The notes under the pieces are model-generated. The model was not told where the DNA came from and ran no database searches. It saw only the letters and a list, made by a program, of their open reading frames with translations. The position numbers were made by a program, and so were the translations under genes. This document shows positions 31,901-43,422 of a stretch of DNA of 64,000 bases, piece after piece. The DNA is taken from assembly GCA_021324975.1 (NCBI GenBank), contig JAJPIA010000085.1, positions 122,006 to 186,005 on the forward strand, in the 5' to 3' direction. This DNA is from Bacillota bacterium (GTDB lineage: Bacteria; Sysuimicrobiota; Sysuimicrobiia; Sysuimicrobiales; Segetimicrobiaceae). Numbering within the stretch: the stretch's first letter is position 1; the number at the start of each line of letters is the position of its first letter.

Positions 31901-32625
31901 GACTCCTCCGCGACCATGATCTCGATCTCGGCTAACGTCTGCGGCTGTCGCGCCCGGATCCGGCGCTGCTTGATGAGCTCGAGCAGCGCGAGAAACGTCA
32001 CGATGATCTCCAGCCGGCTTGCGTGGGGGCGAAAGAGCCGGCCGAACGCGAGCCGGCCGCCCGCCGCGCGGAGCGCCGCCACGATGGCCGCCATCTTGTC
32101 GCCGACGGTGAACTGTTCCCCGGCGATCTCCCCCGGGGCCCCCGCCGCCCGCTCCAACACCTCGGCGAACGCGGTGAACAGATCCCGCAGGGTCACGCCC
32201 TCCAGCAGGACGTCGCCCTCGGGGTCGCGGGTGTCGGCCGGCCTGGCGAATACCTTGCTCTGCAGCTCCTCCAGCGCGCGCAGCGCCTGGGCCGCTTCCC
32301 GAAACTGCAGGTACTCCACGAGCTGCGCTTCGAGCCGCTCGCCGAGATCGGAGGATCCTGCCTCCTCCGTCGGCGGCGGGGTCTCGGCAGGCGGGGCTTT
32401 GGGCACCAGCGTACGGGCTTTGAGGTCGGTCAGGACGGCAAGCTGCACGAGCGTCTCCGAGGCATCGTCCACGTCGTGGCCGTCGCGGACGCGCTGGAGG
32501 AACGTGTCGGCGATCTCCCGTAGCGGCACGCGTTGCAGGTCGACCTGACCGCGGTATGCGAGACTGACGAGCAGATCCAGGGGACCTTCGAAGGCGGCGC
32601 ACTGCACCTGATAAGCCACGGTCAT
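31897..32625 (-). CDS. scpA: Segregation and condensation protein A
   Basis: The protein has 242 residues. FEGPLDLLVSLAYRGQVDLQRVPLREIADTFLQRV is the kleisin N-terminal domain, DLKARTLVPK is conserved, and the C-terminal winged helix (IIVTFLALLELIKQRRIRARQPQTLAEIEI) binds the SMC head. ATG 32625 follows GGGGG. The 138 bp before the M50 gene stop (32626-32763) hold no ORF that I can support. Confidence 0.95.
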   Translation of the reverse strand: MTVAYQVQCAAFEGPLDLLVSLAYRGQVDLQRVPLREIADTFLQRVRDGHDVDDASETLVQLAVLTDLKARTLVPKAPPAETPPPTEEAGSSDLGERLEAQLVEYLQFREAAQALRALEELQSKVFARPADTRDPEGDVLLEGVTLRDLFTAFAEVLERAAGAPGEIAGEQFTVGDKMAAIVAALRAAGGRLAFGRLFRPHASRLEIIVTFLALLELIKQRRIRARQPQTLAEIEIMVAEES

Positions 32626-32763
32626 CCCCCGATCGCTGCTGCGACTATGCTGCGGCGGCGCTGCTGCGTTTTCACCCACGGCGATTGCTTGCCCCGTATT
32701 CGGCGCGCCCAGGCGGGTTCCTGCTCCGCGCGGGCCGGCGCCGGCGCGCCGAGGCGCGACGAC

Positions 32764-33387
32764 TCAGGGTCCCGCCAGACCCCCTGTACTCACGGCGTAG
32801 AGCCACCTGGCGGCAGGCAGCATGACCCGTCCCACTACGCCCGTGTACAGCAGCAGGAGCAGGACGACCACCCCGTACGGCTGGAAGCGCGCGTACCCGT
32901 ACGCGTGCCGGGCCGGGAGAAGCGCCTCCAGGATTCGCGATCCGTCGAGGGGTGGGATCGGGATGAGGTTGAAGACGGCCAGGATCACGTTGATCCACGC
33001 CAGCGTGGCGAGGAGCTCTTGCACCAAGGGTGAATCGGCGGGAGCCACAAACCGCGCGATCACGCCGAGCAGAAAGGCGACGGTCACGTTTGCGAGCGGT
33101 CCGGCGAGCGCCACCTGCAGCATCCCCTGACGCGGATTGGCGAAGTTCCCGGGATTGACGGGGACGGGCTTGGCCCATCCAAACCCGAAGAGCACGAAAA
33201 ACAAGGTTCCCAGAACATCCAGGTGCGCGAGCGGATTGAGGCGGAGGCGTCCCAGGTGGCGGGCGGTCGGATCGCCGAGCCGGTCCGCCACGAACGCGTG
33301 CGCAAACTCGTGGCATGTGGTGGCGACGACCACCGCGACGAGGATCAGCGCAAGGGCGAGCGGGTTGGCGCCCAGGCCGCTCAGCAT
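32764..33387 (-). CDS. Site-2-type zinc metalloprotease, M50 family
   Basis: The protein has 207 residues and about six helices. The zinc motif is H26-E27-F-A-H30 (CHEFAHAFVADRLGDPTARHLGRLRLNPLAHLD), and the third ligand is in NLIPIPPLDGSRIL. This short form resembles YwhC-like intramembrane proteases without PDZ domains. A role in regulated intramembrane proteolysis, possibly of the RskA-like or other anti-sigma factors, is inference. Confidence 0.9.
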   Translation of the reverse strand: MLSGLGANPLALALILVAVVVATTCHEFAHAFVADRLGDPTARHLGRLRLNPLAHLDVLGTLFFVLFGFGWAKPVPVNPGNFANPRQGMLQVALAGPLANVTVAFLLGVIARFVAPADSPLVQELLATLAWINVILAVFNLIPIPPLDGSRILEALLPARHAYGYARFQPYGVVVLLLLLYTGVVGRVMLPAARWLYAVSTGGLAGP

Positions 33388-33408
33388 TGGATTCGCGTGG
33401 AGCGTCCG

Positions 33409-34737
33409 TTATGCAGGCGGCACGTCCCGGGCCAGGACGTCGTCGACGGTCTCTCGGAGGACCGCCAGGCGCGCTCGCCCGTCCCCGACGAAGACGACCG
33501 CGGGACGCGGATACCGGTTGTAGTTGCCGGCCATGGAATAGTTGTAGGCGCCGGTGCTGAAGACCGCCAGGAGGTCCCCAGTGCGCGGCGCCGGCAACCG
33601 GGCATCCCGGATCAACACGTCGCCGGACTCGCAGCACCGTCCGGCGATCGTCACGGTGGCCGCGGGGGGCTCGTCGAGCCGGTCCGCGAGCACACTGTGG
33701 TAACGGGCCTGGTACAGCGCCGGCCGGGGGTTTTCGTACATGCCGCCGTCCACGGCGACGTAGGTGCGGACGCCCGGGATGGATTTGATCGATCCCACCG
33801 TGTAGAGCGTTGCGCCCGCGTCGCCGACGATCGACCGTCCGGGCTCGATCAGCAGGCGCGGGAGCGGCAGCCCGGCGGCCCGGGCGCGCCGCTGGACCAC
33901 GTCCGCCACCGCGTCAATGACCTCGTCGATCTCGAGTACGGGGTCGTCCGGCAGGTAGCGCACGCCGGCACCGCCCCCGAGATCGAGGTCGTCGAGCGCG
34001 ATTCCCTGGTCGCGGGCCATCCACGTGGCAAACTCCATCATCGCCTCGGCCGCCTGCACGAACGGCGCACGGTCGCGAACCTGGGATCCGATGTGGCAGT
34101 GGATGCCACGGAGCCTGAGGGTGGCAATCTCGCGCGCGCGCACGACGGCGTCGCGGGCCGTCCCACCGAGGATCCCGAATCCAAACTTGCTGTCCACGCC
34201 GCCCGTCCGGATGGCCTCGTGGGTGTGGGGCTCGATCCCCGGCGTCAGCCGCAGAAGGATATCCGCCGGCGCGCCCGTCTCTCGGGTGAGCGCTTCGAGC
34301 AGCTCGAGATCATAGAAGTTGTCGACGACGATCCGGCCCACGCCCGCCTCGAGCGCGTCGCGGAGCTCGCTCGCCGTCTTGTTGTTCCCGTGCACCAGCA
34401 GGTGCGCCGGGGGGACGCCGGCGCGCAGCGCGGTGGCGAGCTCGCCCGAGGAGACAACGTCGAGATATAGGCCCTCCTCGTGCGCGAGCCGGCACATCGC
34501 CATGCAGCAAAATGCCTTGCTTGCGTAGACGATCTGACCGTGCGGGTAGCGGCGATGGAGCGCGCGGACGTAGGCGCGGCATCGCTCCCGCACGCGGTCC
34601 TCGTCCAAGACGTACAGGGGGGTCCCGAACTCGGCCGCAAGGCGCGAGGCGGGCACGCCGCCGATCACGAGCTTCCCGGCGCGGGCCTCGCCGAGGAGAA
34701 GCTCCTGTCGGGCGTCCACCCGGGGACGTGTTTCCAC
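33409..34737 (-). CDS. lysA: Diaminopimelate decarboxylase
   Basis: The protein has 442 residues, a fold-type III PLP enzyme. K74 binds PLP (IVYASKAFCCM), HIGSQV, the glycine-rich GGGAGVRY, EPGRSIVGDAG, CCESGDVL and the final GAYNYSMAGNYNRYPRPAVVFV are typical of LysA. It makes lysine from meso-DAP. GTG 34737 has GGGGAGGTGGCGG just upstream; the longer frame lacks a better site. The gene diverges from the thiolase. Confidence 0.95.
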   Translation of the reverse strand: METRPRVDARQELLLGEARAGKLVIGGVPASRLAAEFGTPLYVLDEDRVRERCRAYVRALHRRYPHGQIVYASKAFCCMAMCRLAHEEGLYLDVVSSGELATALRAGVPPAHLLVHGNNKTASELRDALEAGVGRIVVDNFYDLELLEALTRETGAPADILLRLTPGIEPHTHEAIRTGGVDSKFGFGILGGTARDAVVRAREIATLRLRGIHCHIGSQVRDRAPFVQAAEAMMEFATWMARDQGIALDDLDLGGGAGVRYLPDDPVLEIDEVIDAVADVVQRRARAAGLPLPRLLIEPGRSIVGDAGATLYTVGSIKSIPGVRTYVAVDGGMYENPRPALYQARYHSVLADRLDEPPAATVTIAGRCCESGDVLIRDARLPAPRTGDLLAVFSTGAYNYSMAGNYNRYPRPAVVFVGDGRARLAVLRETVDDVLARDVPPA

Positions 34738-34886
34738 CCGCCACCTCCCCACGACACGACTGCGCCGGCCGAAGAGCATCGCGGCCGGCACTGCCACGAT
34801 AGCATGGCGGACAAAGCACGCGCAACACGCGGGTGCCGTCAAGGGAATACTCTACGTGCCGTCCAACGTAGGCCCGAGGGGAGGCG

Positions 34887-36071
34887 ATGAGCATGGAACA
34901 GCCGGTCATCCTGAGCGCCACGCGCACGCCGATCGGACGGTTTCAAGGCGGGCTCTCATCCGTACCCGCGCCGCGCCTCGGCAGTGTTGCCATCAAGGAC
35001 GCGCTCCGCCGGGCACACGTGCCGTCGGATCGCGTGGACGAGGTCTACATGGGCATCATCCTCACCGCGGGGTTGGGTCAAGCGCCGGCACGGCAGGCGG
35101 CCATCTACGCCGGGCTGCCCAACACGGTGCCCGCGACCACCATAAACAAGATGTGCGGGTCCGGGCTCAAGGCGGTGATGCTCAGCGCGCAGGCCATCGA
35201 GGCCGGGGACGCCGACGTGATCGTCGCGGGCGGGATGGAGAACATGAGCGCCGCGCCGTACCTGCTGGAGCGCGCGCGCACCGGCTACCGGCTGGGCAAC
35301 GGAGAGATCGTCGACTCCATGGTCCGGGACGGACTCTGGGACGTGTACACGAACCAGCACATGGGAAACTGCGCCGAGCTGCTCGCGCGAGAGTACCACA
35401 TTACCCGCGAAGACCAAGACGCGTTCGCGGAGCGCTCGTACCGGCGGGCGATCGCCGCGATGGAGTCAGGACACTTCGCCCGCGAGATCGTCCCGGTCGC
35501 GGGCCCGGACGGGCGCGCCCCCGCGGTTCACGTGGTGGAGGATGAGGAGCCGCGCCGCTTTGCGCCGGACAAGATGCGCAGCCTGCGCCCGGCGTTCGAG
35601 GACGGGGGCACCGTGACGGTGGCAAACGCGTCCTCGATCAGCGACGGTGCCGCCGCGGTGGTGGTCGCATCCCCGGACGCCGCGCGGCGGCTCGACGCCC
35701 ATCCGATGGCCCGCATCGTCGGCCAGGCGGTTACGGCGACGGCGCCGGAGTGGTTCACGATCGCGCCCGCGGCGGCGATCGAGAAGCTCCTGGCCAAGGT
35801 CGGATGGGCCAAGGACGGCGTGGACCTCTACGAAATCAACGAGGCGTACGCGGCGGTGGTGATCGCGGTCGCGCGCAAGCTCGGGCTGGACCTCGAGCGC
35901 GTCAACGTCCACGGCGGCGCCGTCGCGCTCGGCCACCCTGTCGGCGCAAGCGGCGCGCGCATCCTGACGACGCTGTTGTACGCCATGCAGGAACGCGACG
36001 CACGCCGGGGCGTCGCCGCGGTCTGCCTCGGCGGGGGTGAAGCGGTCGCGGTGGCGGTGGAGCGAACCTAG
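34887..36071 (+). CDS. Acetyl-CoA C-acetyltransferase (thiolase)
   Basis: The protein has 394 residues. Nucleophile C90 ([13 protein letters not shown]), H350 ([17 protein letters not shown]) and C380 ([11 protein letters not shown]) form the thiolase active site. It condenses two acetyl-CoA to acetoacetyl-CoA or runs the reverse cleavage. ATG 34887 follows GAGGGGAGGCG. It stands alone on the plus strand, but the minus-strand dehydrogenases at 42-45 kb would complete a beta-oxidation set. Confidence 0.95.
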   Translation: MSMEQPVILSATRTPIGRFQGGLSSVPAPRLGSVAIKDALRRAHVPSDRVDEVYMGIILTAGLGQAPARQAAIYAGLPNTVPATTINKMCGSGLKAVMLSAQAIEAGDADVIVAGGMENMSAAPYLLERARTGYRLGNGEIVDSMVRDGLWDVYTNQHMGNCAELLAREYHITREDQDAFAERSYRRAIAAMESGHFAREIVPVAGPDGRAPAVHVVEDEEPRRFAPDKMRSLRPAFEDGGTVTVANASSISDGAAAVVVASPDAARRLDAHPMARIVGQAVTATAPEWFTIAPAAAIEKLLAKVGWAKDGVDLYEINEAYAAVVIAVARKLGLDLERVNVHGGAVALGHPVGASGARILTTLLYAMQERDARRGVAAVCLGGGEAVAVAVERT

Positions 36072-36079
36072 CCGATCGC

Positions 36080-36937
36080 TTAGGCTTCCGGGTCCTCGGG
36101 CGCCTCGCCGGACTCGTCGGGTGGCTCGGCATCGGCGGGAACCTCGATGGCCGCCGGCGCCGCTCCCCGCTGTACGCGCCGCCCCACGATGAGGAACGCC
36201 GTGTGGGCGACCATGCGATGCGCCGGCCGAACGCTGCGACCGTCTACGTTCCAGGGCCGCATGAGGACCTCCAGCGTCTCGAGCAGCGCGAATGAGCCAG
36301 ACGCCCGCAGCGCGTCCACGGTCTGCATCCCTTGGAGGATCGTCGGGACGTACGCCAGGAAGATCCCGCCCGGCGCGAGCGCCTCGGCCGCGGACGGCAC
36401 GACACGCCAGGGCTCCGGCAGATCCAGGATGATGCGATCGAGTGGGCGATCGTCCGGGAGGATCCCATCGTACACGTCGTGGCGGCGCAGCACGAGGCCC
36501 GGCGGCGATCCCAGGTACCGTTGGATGTTCCGCTCCGCGACGCGGGCGAAGTCGTCCCGCACTTCATACGACGCGACCCGCCCCTCAGGACCCACGGCGC
36601 GCAACAGGGTCATGGTGAGCGCCCCGGAGCCGGTGCCGGCCTCCAGTACCCGTGCGCCGGGGAACACGTCCGCCAGCATGAGAATCGCGCCGAGATCCTT
36701 GGGGTAGATCACCTGGGCGCCGCGCGGCATCTCGAGGACGAACTCGGCGAGCGTCGGCCGCACGACGAGAAAGCGCTCGCCCCGGGTCGACCGCACCGTG
36801 CCGCCGGCGTCCCGGCCCAGCAGCTCGTCGTGCCCGATCTTCCCGCCGCGCAGGTCGCTCTGGCCGCCCGGGCTGAGCGTGATCATGTACCGGCGGCCGC
36901 GCCGGTCGATGAGGAGCACCGGCTCGCCCGCGCGCAA
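36080..36937 (-). CDS. trmI: tRNA (adenine-58-N1)-methyltransferase TrmI
   Basis: The protein has about 285 residues. An N-terminal beta domain (GEPVLLIDRRGRRYMITLSPGG, GRDAGGTVRSTRGERFLVVRPT) precedes YPKDLGAILMLADVFPGARVLEAGTGSGALTMTLLRAVGPEGRV (SAM motif E99-AGTGSG), LDLPEPW and a C-terminal MRPWNVDGRSVRPAHRMVAHTAFL. TrmI makes m1A58 in the tRNA T-loop. The start is uncertain: TTG 36937 or GTG 36919. It lies 29 bp downstream of ttuA, whose product modifies the partner base 54. Confidence 0.9.
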   Translation of the reverse strand: MRAGEPVLLIDRRGRRYMITLSPGGQSDLRGGKIGHDELLGRDAGGTVRSTRGERFLVVRPTLAEFVLEMPRGAQVIYPKDLGAILMLADVFPGARVLEAGTGSGALTMTLLRAVGPEGRVASYEVRDDFARVAERNIQRYLGSPPGLVLRRHDVYDGILPDDRPLDRIILDLPEPWRVVPSAAEALAPGGIFLAYVPTILQGMQTVDALRASGSFALLETLEVLMRPWNVDGRSVRPAHRMVAHTAFLIVGRRVQRGAAPAAIEVPADAEPPDESGEAPEDPEA

Positions 36938-36966
36938 CCCGCCGGACGGTTCGGGGCGCGGAGCGG

Positions 36967-37956
36967 CTATCCGGAGCCCCCCGCGTCCGGCGCGCCTGCC
37001 GCACCCACCGGAGCGGCCGCCGCGGGCGCGCCGGCCCCACCCCCGCGGCGCACGCGCATGCGCTCCGCCGCCCGCTCGGTCATCCGGCAGAACGCGCACA
37101 CTTCCGCCGTGGTGGGCTGGCCGCAGTGCACGCAGGCGCGAAGCGCCACCACGCCCTGCGTCCCGAGCAACGCGCGCCCGCGCTCGAGGAAGCCCCAGTA
37201 CAGGCTCTGCTTGGCGCCGGGCGAGGCCTGTTCCAGCAGGTTCAGGGCCTCCTTGTACAGGAGGCTTTTCGCGCCGACGCTGTTCGGGCACTCGTCGACG
37301 ATGTAGTCGATCCCGCGGACGATGGCGTAGGCTGCCGCCTCCCGCTCGGCGATCCGGTAGAGTGGCTTGACCTTGCGGGCCAGTTTGGGGTGCGTGCTGG
37401 ACAGGACCGGCGACTGGCGCGCGAGATACTCGGTTTGCCAGTGCAGCAGGTTGCCGAGCAGCACCGCCGCCTCGTCGTCGAGGTTGTGCCCGGTGGCGAC
37501 GACCGTGAAGCCGTGATCGATCGCCACGCGGTTGAAGAGATACCGCTTGCTGAGCCCGCAGGCCGAGCAACTGACCCGCCGCGTCGCCCGCGCCAGCTCC
37601 TCCACGCTCATCCCGAACTCCTGCGGAATGTCGGCCACGAGGAGGTCCGCACCATGAGCGTCGGCGTAGGCCACGGTCTTGCGGTGTGAATCGTCCGAGT
37701 AGCCGCCGATGCCGAGGTTGATGTACAGCCCGGTCGCGGCGTAGCCGAGCCGGCGCAGGACGTCCCACAGCGCCAGGCTGTCCTTGCCGCCGGACACCGC
37801 CACCAGCACCCGGTCGTCCCGCGTGAACATGCGCTCATCCTCGATCGCCCGCTGCACCTGGCGGTCGAAGAACTCGATGAAGTGGTCGCTGCAGAACGCG
37901 GCGTGGTGGCGCCGGACCTCCACCACGGCGTCCCCGCGACACCGTTGACAGCGCAT
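36967..37956 (-). CDS. ttuA: tRNA T54 2-thiolation enzyme TtuA-like
   Basis: The protein has 329 residues. An N-terminal zinc finger (C3, C6, C22, H25), the PP-loop SGGKDS (55-60), the Fe-S cysteines C130, C133 (SCSAC) and C223 (DECPNS) and a C-terminal zinc finger (C275, C278, C287, C290) match TtuA of thermophiles in order and spacing. It adenylates U/T54 and adds sulfur received from TtuB, stabilising tRNA at high temperature. ATG 37956 overlaps the ttuB stop (TGATG). A low-complexity alanine/glycine tail (about 303-329) is specific to this protein. Confidence 0.93.
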   Translation of the reverse strand: MRCQRCRGDAVVEVRRHHAAFCSDHFIEFFDRQVQRAIEDERMFTRDDRVLVAVSGGKDSLALWDVLRRLGYAATGLYINLGIGGYSDDSHRKTVAYADAHGADLLVADIPQEFGMSVEELARATRRVSCSACGLSKRYLFNRVAIDHGFTVVATGHNLDDEAAVLLGNLLHWQTEYLARQSPVLSSTHPKLARKVKPLYRIAEREAAAYAIVRGIDYIVDECPNSVGAKSLLYKEALNLLEQASPGAKQSLYWGFLERGRALLGTQGVVALRACVHCGQPTTAEVCAFCRMTERAAERMRVRRGGGAGAPAAAAPVGAAGAPDAGGSG

Positions 37957-38156
37957 CAGTCGATCCCTCCGGACACAACCGGCCGCAACTCGATCGTATC
38001 GTCGTCGCCGAGCTGGGCGTCGTGGGTCAAGAGCTGCGCGCCGCGGATGACCAAGACCGATTCAGGATTGACGCCGAGCTCCACGAGCAGCTCGCGCACC
38101 CGGCGCCGCCCGCGCACCTCGACCTCGCGCCGCTGATGGCGGATCATGACTTTCAC
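37956..38156 (-). CDS. ttuB: Ubiquitin-like sulfur carrier TtuB/MoaD/ThiS-like
   Basis: The protein has 66 residues with a beta-grasp fold: [66 protein letters not shown]. Its position directly before ttuA identifies it as the likely sulfur donor. The C-terminus is unusual: the functional Gly-Gly (63-64) is followed by Ile-Asp, so thiocarboxylation would need removal of two residues. GTG 38156 overlaps the mutase small-subunit stop by 4 bp. Confidence 0.85.
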   Translation of the reverse strand: MKVMIRHQRREVEVRGRRRVRELLVELGVNPESVLVIRGAQLLTHDAQLGDDDTIELRPVVSGGID

Positions 38157-38566
38157 GCCGTCACGCCCCTCGGCTTGACGTTGTCGCGCACCCAGGCCAC
38201 GATCTGCTCCAGCGACGTCCCAGGCGTGAAGACGGCGGCGATGCCGGCCTCGCGGAGCCCGGGGATGTCGGCGTCCGGGATGATGCCGCCGCAAAAGACC
38301 TTGATGTCCCCCGCGCCCTGATCGTGCAGCATCGCGGTGATTCTGGGCAGGAGCACGTTGTGCGCGCCCGACAGGATGCTCAGCCCAATCGCGTCCACGT
38401 CCTCCTGGACCGCGGCCGCCACGATCATCTCCGGGGTCTGGTGCAGCCCGGTGTAGATCACCTCGTATCCCGCGTCCCGCAGCGCCCGGGCGACGATCTT
38501 TGCCCCGCGGTCGTGCCCGTCGAGGCCGGGCTTGGCCACGAGAATCCTGACGTGTGGTTCCACCAT
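38153..38566 (-). CDS. Acyl-CoA mutase small subunit, B12-binding
   Basis: The protein has 137 residues and is a complete cobalamin-binding domain: D16-G-H18-D-R-G21 (DxHxxG, lower-ligand histidine), the SxL motif in GLSILSGAH and the GG motif in [12 protein letters not shown]. It forms the B12 half of a two-subunit mutase with the large subunit encoded 35 bp upstream. It resembles the archaeal/bacterial methylmalonyl-CoA mutase C-terminal subunit. Confidence 0.94.
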   Translation of the reverse strand: MVEPHVRILVAKPGLDGHDRGAKIVARALRDAGYEVIYTGLHQTPEMIVAAAVQEDVDAIGLSILSGAHNVLLPRITAMLHDQGAGDIKVFCGGIIPDADIPGLREAGIAAVFTPGTSLEQIVAWVRDNVKPRGVTA

Positions 38567-38601
38567 AACGGTATTATCCCATATCCGCCGGCGATGATGC
38601 G

Positions 38602-40266
<1,665 letters not shown>

Positions 40267-40333
40267 CACGATACCCCACCCCAAGACTAGCATGCAGGCG
40301 TCCGCCCCGCGACCCGGACGGCCGCCCCGGCCT

Positions 40334-41350
40334 CTACTCCTGGCGGGCGGCCTTCAGCCGGCGAACCTCCTCCGTCAGCAGCGGCACGATCTGAAACAGG
40401 TCGCCGACCAGCCCGTACGACGCGATCTGAAAGATCGGCGCCTGGGGGTCGCGGTTGATCGCGACGATCCACCGGGCGCCCGACATCCCCGCTTGATGCT
40501 GAGGTGCGCCGGAGATGCCGCAGGCGATATATAGTTGCGGGTTGACGGTCTTGCCGGTCTGACCGATCTCGTAGTCGTGCGGTACCCATCCGGAATCGAC
40601 CGGCGGCCGGCTCGATCCCACGGCGGCGCCGAGCGCCGCGGCCAGTCCCTCCAGCAGCGCAAAATGCTCCGGCCCCTTGAGCCCGCGGCCGCCGGCGACG
40701 ATGATGTCGGCCTCGGTCAGCGGCACGGTGGCGCGGGTGAGCGGGCGGATCTCCACGACGCGCGTGCGCACCGCGGCGGGATCCACGCTCACCGGCACGG
40801 CCAGCGTCTCCGCGGTCCGTCCAGGCACGGCCGGCGCGGGCGGCATGACGTTCGGCAGCACGACCGCGATGCGCTGTCCATCCCGGGCAAACGCCACGCG
40901 GGCGATCGCCTTGCGCGTCATGACGGGGCGGGTGGCGACCAGGCGGCCGTCCTCGACCTCCACGGCGCTGCAGTCCGTGACGATGCCGGCGCCGGTGCGG
41001 GCGGCGATCCTGGGCGCGAGGTCCCGCCCCCAGGCGCTGCTCCCGATGAGCAGCAGCAGGGGCCGGGCTTCCTCGAGCAACGGCGCCAGCACGGCCGCGT
41101 ACGCGTCGGTGGTGTACCGCTCCAGCACGGGCGCGTCCGCGAGCATCACGCGATCCGCGCCGTGGACCCCGAGGTCTGCGGCAAGACCGCCGATGCCGGC
41201 GCCCAGCGCCACCGCAACGACACGGCCGCCCGCGGCGTCGGCGAGCGCTCGCGCCTTGCCGAGCAGCTCGTACGTGATCTTCCGGACGGCCTGCCCGTCC
41301 ACGTGATCGACCAGCACCCAGACGTCGCGAGGCGCGGAATCCGCGGTCAC
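40334..41350 (-). CDS. etfA: Electron transfer flavoprotein alpha subunit
   Basis: The protein has 338 residues. N-terminal [29 protein letters not shown], then the FAD-binding C-terminal domain: [76 protein letters not shown]. It carries electrons from acyl-CoA dehydrogenases. GTG 41350 overlaps the etfB stop (GTGA). Confidence 0.95.
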   Translation of the reverse strand: MTADSAPRDVWVLVDHVDGQAVRKITYELLGKARALADAAGGRVVAVALGAGIGGLAADLGVHGADRVMLADAPVLERYTTDAYAAVLAPLLEEARPLLLLIGSSAWGRDLAPRIAARTGAGIVTDCSAVEVEDGRLVATRPVMTRKAIARVAFARDGQRIAVVLPNVMPPAPAVPGRTAETLAVPVSVDPAAVRTRVVEIRPLTRATVPLTEADIIVAGGRGLKGPEHFALLEGLAAALGAAVGSSRPPVDSGWVPHDYEIGQTGKTVNPQLYIACGISGAPQHQAGMSGARWIVAINRDPQAPIFQIASYGLVGDLFQIVPLLTEEVRRLKAARQE

Positions 41351-42129
41351 AGGACCTTGGCCTCCTCGCGGAGCAAGCGCACGAGCTCGCGAACCGCCGC
41401 CTCCGGCTCGCCCGGGATGACACGTCCGGCCTGACGCCGCGGCGGCGGGGTCAAGCCGAGCAACTCGATGTGGTGCGGGCCGCCGGGTCCACCGGGGGCG
41501 AGCCCGAGGTCGGCGAGCGTCTTGGTCGCCACGGGCGTCCGCTTCGCCTTCATGATCCCCGGGAGGGACGGGTAGCGTGGCTCGTTGATGTTGCGCTCCA
41601 CGGTCACGACCGCGGGCAGCGTCACCTCCAGCACCTCCACCGCGCCTTCGACCTCGCGATGCGCCGTGGCCCGCCCATCGCCGAGCTCGAGCGCGGTCAC
41701 CGCCGTCGCCTGGGGCCGCCCGAGGTACTCGGCGAGCGCCGGGCCGACGATCGAGGCGTTGTCGTCCGTGGCGAGCTTGCCGCACAGCACGAGGTCGTGC
41801 GGCAGCGGCGCAATCGCCGCCGCCAGCACCCGCGCGATCCCGAGGTGGTCGAGCGCCTCGAGGCCGGAATCTTGGATATGGATCGCTTGATCCGCGCCCA
41901 TGGCAAGCGCGGCCCGCAGGGCCTCGACGGCGCGCGGCGGGCCGGCGGTGACGACCGTGACCGTGCCGCCGCCGCGCTCCTTGATCCGCAGGCCTTCCTC
42001 CACCGCGTGCTCATCGTAATAGTTCATGACAAAGTTGAGCCCGGATTCCTCGACGCCGTGGCCGTCGCCCCGGATGCGAATGGGCGCCTCGGTGTCCGGA
42101 ACGTGCTTTACGCAGACGACGACGTGCAT
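41347..42129 (-). CDS. etfB: Electron transfer flavoprotein beta subunit
   Basis: The protein has 260 residues. MHVVVCVKHVPDTEAPIRIRGDG, NYYDEHAVEEGLRIKE, CGKLATDDNASIVGPALAEYLGRPQATAVTALEL and NEPRYPSLPGIMKAKR are the ETF-beta signatures. With EtfA it accepts electrons from the acyl-CoA dehydrogenase encoded 130 bp upstream. ATG 42129 was chosen by family alignment; GGGAGG lies about 13 nt upstream. Confidence 0.95.
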   Translation of the reverse strand: MHVVVCVKHVPDTEAPIRIRGDGHGVEESGLNFVMNYYDEHAVEEGLRIKERGGGTVTVVTAGPPRAVEALRAALAMGADQAIHIQDSGLEALDHLGIARVLAAAIAPLPHDLVLCGKLATDDNASIVGPALAEYLGRPQATAVTALELGDGRATAHREVEGAVEVLEVTLPAVVTVERNINEPRYPSLPGIMKAKRTPVATKTLADLGLAPGGPGGPHHIELLGLTPPPRRQAGRVIPGEPEAAVRELVRLLREEAKVL

Positions 42130-42259
42130 GAGCTCACGATGCCTCCCGTGCGTCATACGCGACGCTGTTGATCACACATGTGCGCAGAGGGGCCTGCTCG
42201 AACGCCTGCCGACGCGCCCGGCGGTGACGCGCCCCGCGTCGAGCGCGGGCGACCCGCCG

Positions 42260-43405
42260 CTAGGGCTCGCCCAGGACCTGGCGGGCGATCACGAGGCGCT
42301 GGATCTCCGACGTGCCCTCGTAGATCTCCGTGATTTTGGCGTCCCGGAGGTGCCGCTCCACCGGGTAATCCTGAATATACCCATAGCCGCCGTAGATCTG
42401 CACCGCCTGCGTCGCCGCCCACATGGCCGTCTCCGAGGCGAACAGCTTGGCCATCGAGGCTTCCTGCGTGTGGCGGCGTCCTTGGTCCCGGACCCACGCC
42501 GCGCGATACGTCAGGAGCCGCCCCGCCTGGATGCGCGTCGCCATGTCGGCCAGCTTCCACTGGGTGGCCTGAAACTCCGCGATCGGCCGGTCAAACTGGC
42601 GGCGTTCCTTGGCGTATGCGGTCGCGTCGTCGAACGCCGCGCGCGCGATGCCGAGCGCCTGCGCCGCGATCCCGATGCGGCCGCCGTCCAGCGTCGCCAT
42701 CGCGATCCGGAAGCCCCGGTCTCGCTCACCGAGCAACCGGTCCTTCGGCAGCCGGCAATCTTGTAGCACGATCTCGCACGTGCTGCTGGCGTGGATTCCG
42801 AGCTTGTGCTCGATCTTCCCGACCGACAACCCGCGGTCGCCCTTTTCCGCGATGAACGCGCTGATACCGCGGCTGCGCGCGGGCTCGCCGGTTCTCGCGT
42901 AGATGAGGAGCACGTCGGCCTCGACGCCGTTGGTGACGAAGATCTTGGTGCCGTTGAGTATCCAGCAGTCGCCGTCGTCCCGGGCCGTGGTGCGCAGCGC
43001 TCCGGCGTCGGATCCCGCCGTGGGCTCGGTGAGACAGTAGCATCCGAGCCGGCGGCCGCGCGCCAGGTCGGGCAGGTAGCGGCGCTTTTGCTCCTCCGTG
43101 CCGAAGGCGAGAATCGGATAGCAATCGAGCGAGTTCTGCACGGACAGCACCGCCGCCAGGGCCGCTTCCGCGCGCGCGATCTCCTCGATGACGACCGCGT
43201 AGGAAATCGTGTCCATCCCCCCGCCCCCGTATGTCTCCGGGACGAACACACCGGTGAGGCCGAGATCGCCGAGTTCCCGGATCAGCTCGGGCGGGTACCG
43301 TCCGTTGCGGTCGAGGTCGGACGCGATCGGCAGCAGCCGCGAGGTGGCCCACTCGCGGACGGAGGACTGGACGAGCCGGTGCTCCTCGCCGAGGTCGAAC
43401 TCCAC
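42260..43405 (-). CDS. Acyl-CoA dehydrogenase
   Basis: The protein has 381 residues. FAD and substrate motifs are YCLTEPTAGSDAGALRTTA, KIFVTNG and QIYGGYGYIQDYPVERHLRDAKITEIYEGTSEIQRLVIAR. The catalytic base is E363 in YEGTSE, placing it in the short/branched-chain class. GTG 43405 follows GAGGTGATTCC. It should feed electrons to EtfAB. Confidence 0.95.
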   Translation of the reverse strand: MEFDLGEEHRLVQSSVREWATSRLLPIASDLDRNGRYPPELIRELGDLGLTGVFVPETYGGGGMDTISYAVVIEEIARAEAALAAVLSVQNSLDCYPILAFGTEEQKRRYLPDLARGRRLGCYCLTEPTAGSDAGALRTTARDDGDCWILNGTKIFVTNGVEADVLLIYARTGEPARSRGISAFIAEKGDRGLSVGKIEHKLGIHASSTCEIVLQDCRLPKDRLLGERDRGFRIAMATLDGGRIGIAAQALGIARAAFDDATAYAKERRQFDRPIAEFQATQWKLADMATRIQAGRLLTYRAAWVRDQGRRHTQEASMAKLFASETAMWAATQAVQIYGGYGYIQDYPVERHLRDAKITEIYEGTSEIQRLVIARQVLGEP

Positions 43406-43422
43406 GGAATCACCTCGCGGGG

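Noticed and set aside
36080-37768. A 562-codon frame fusing a long N-terminal part to TrmI
   Set aside because: The N-terminal half is antisense-like sequence in the ttuA reading region; TrmI similarity begins only near 36937.
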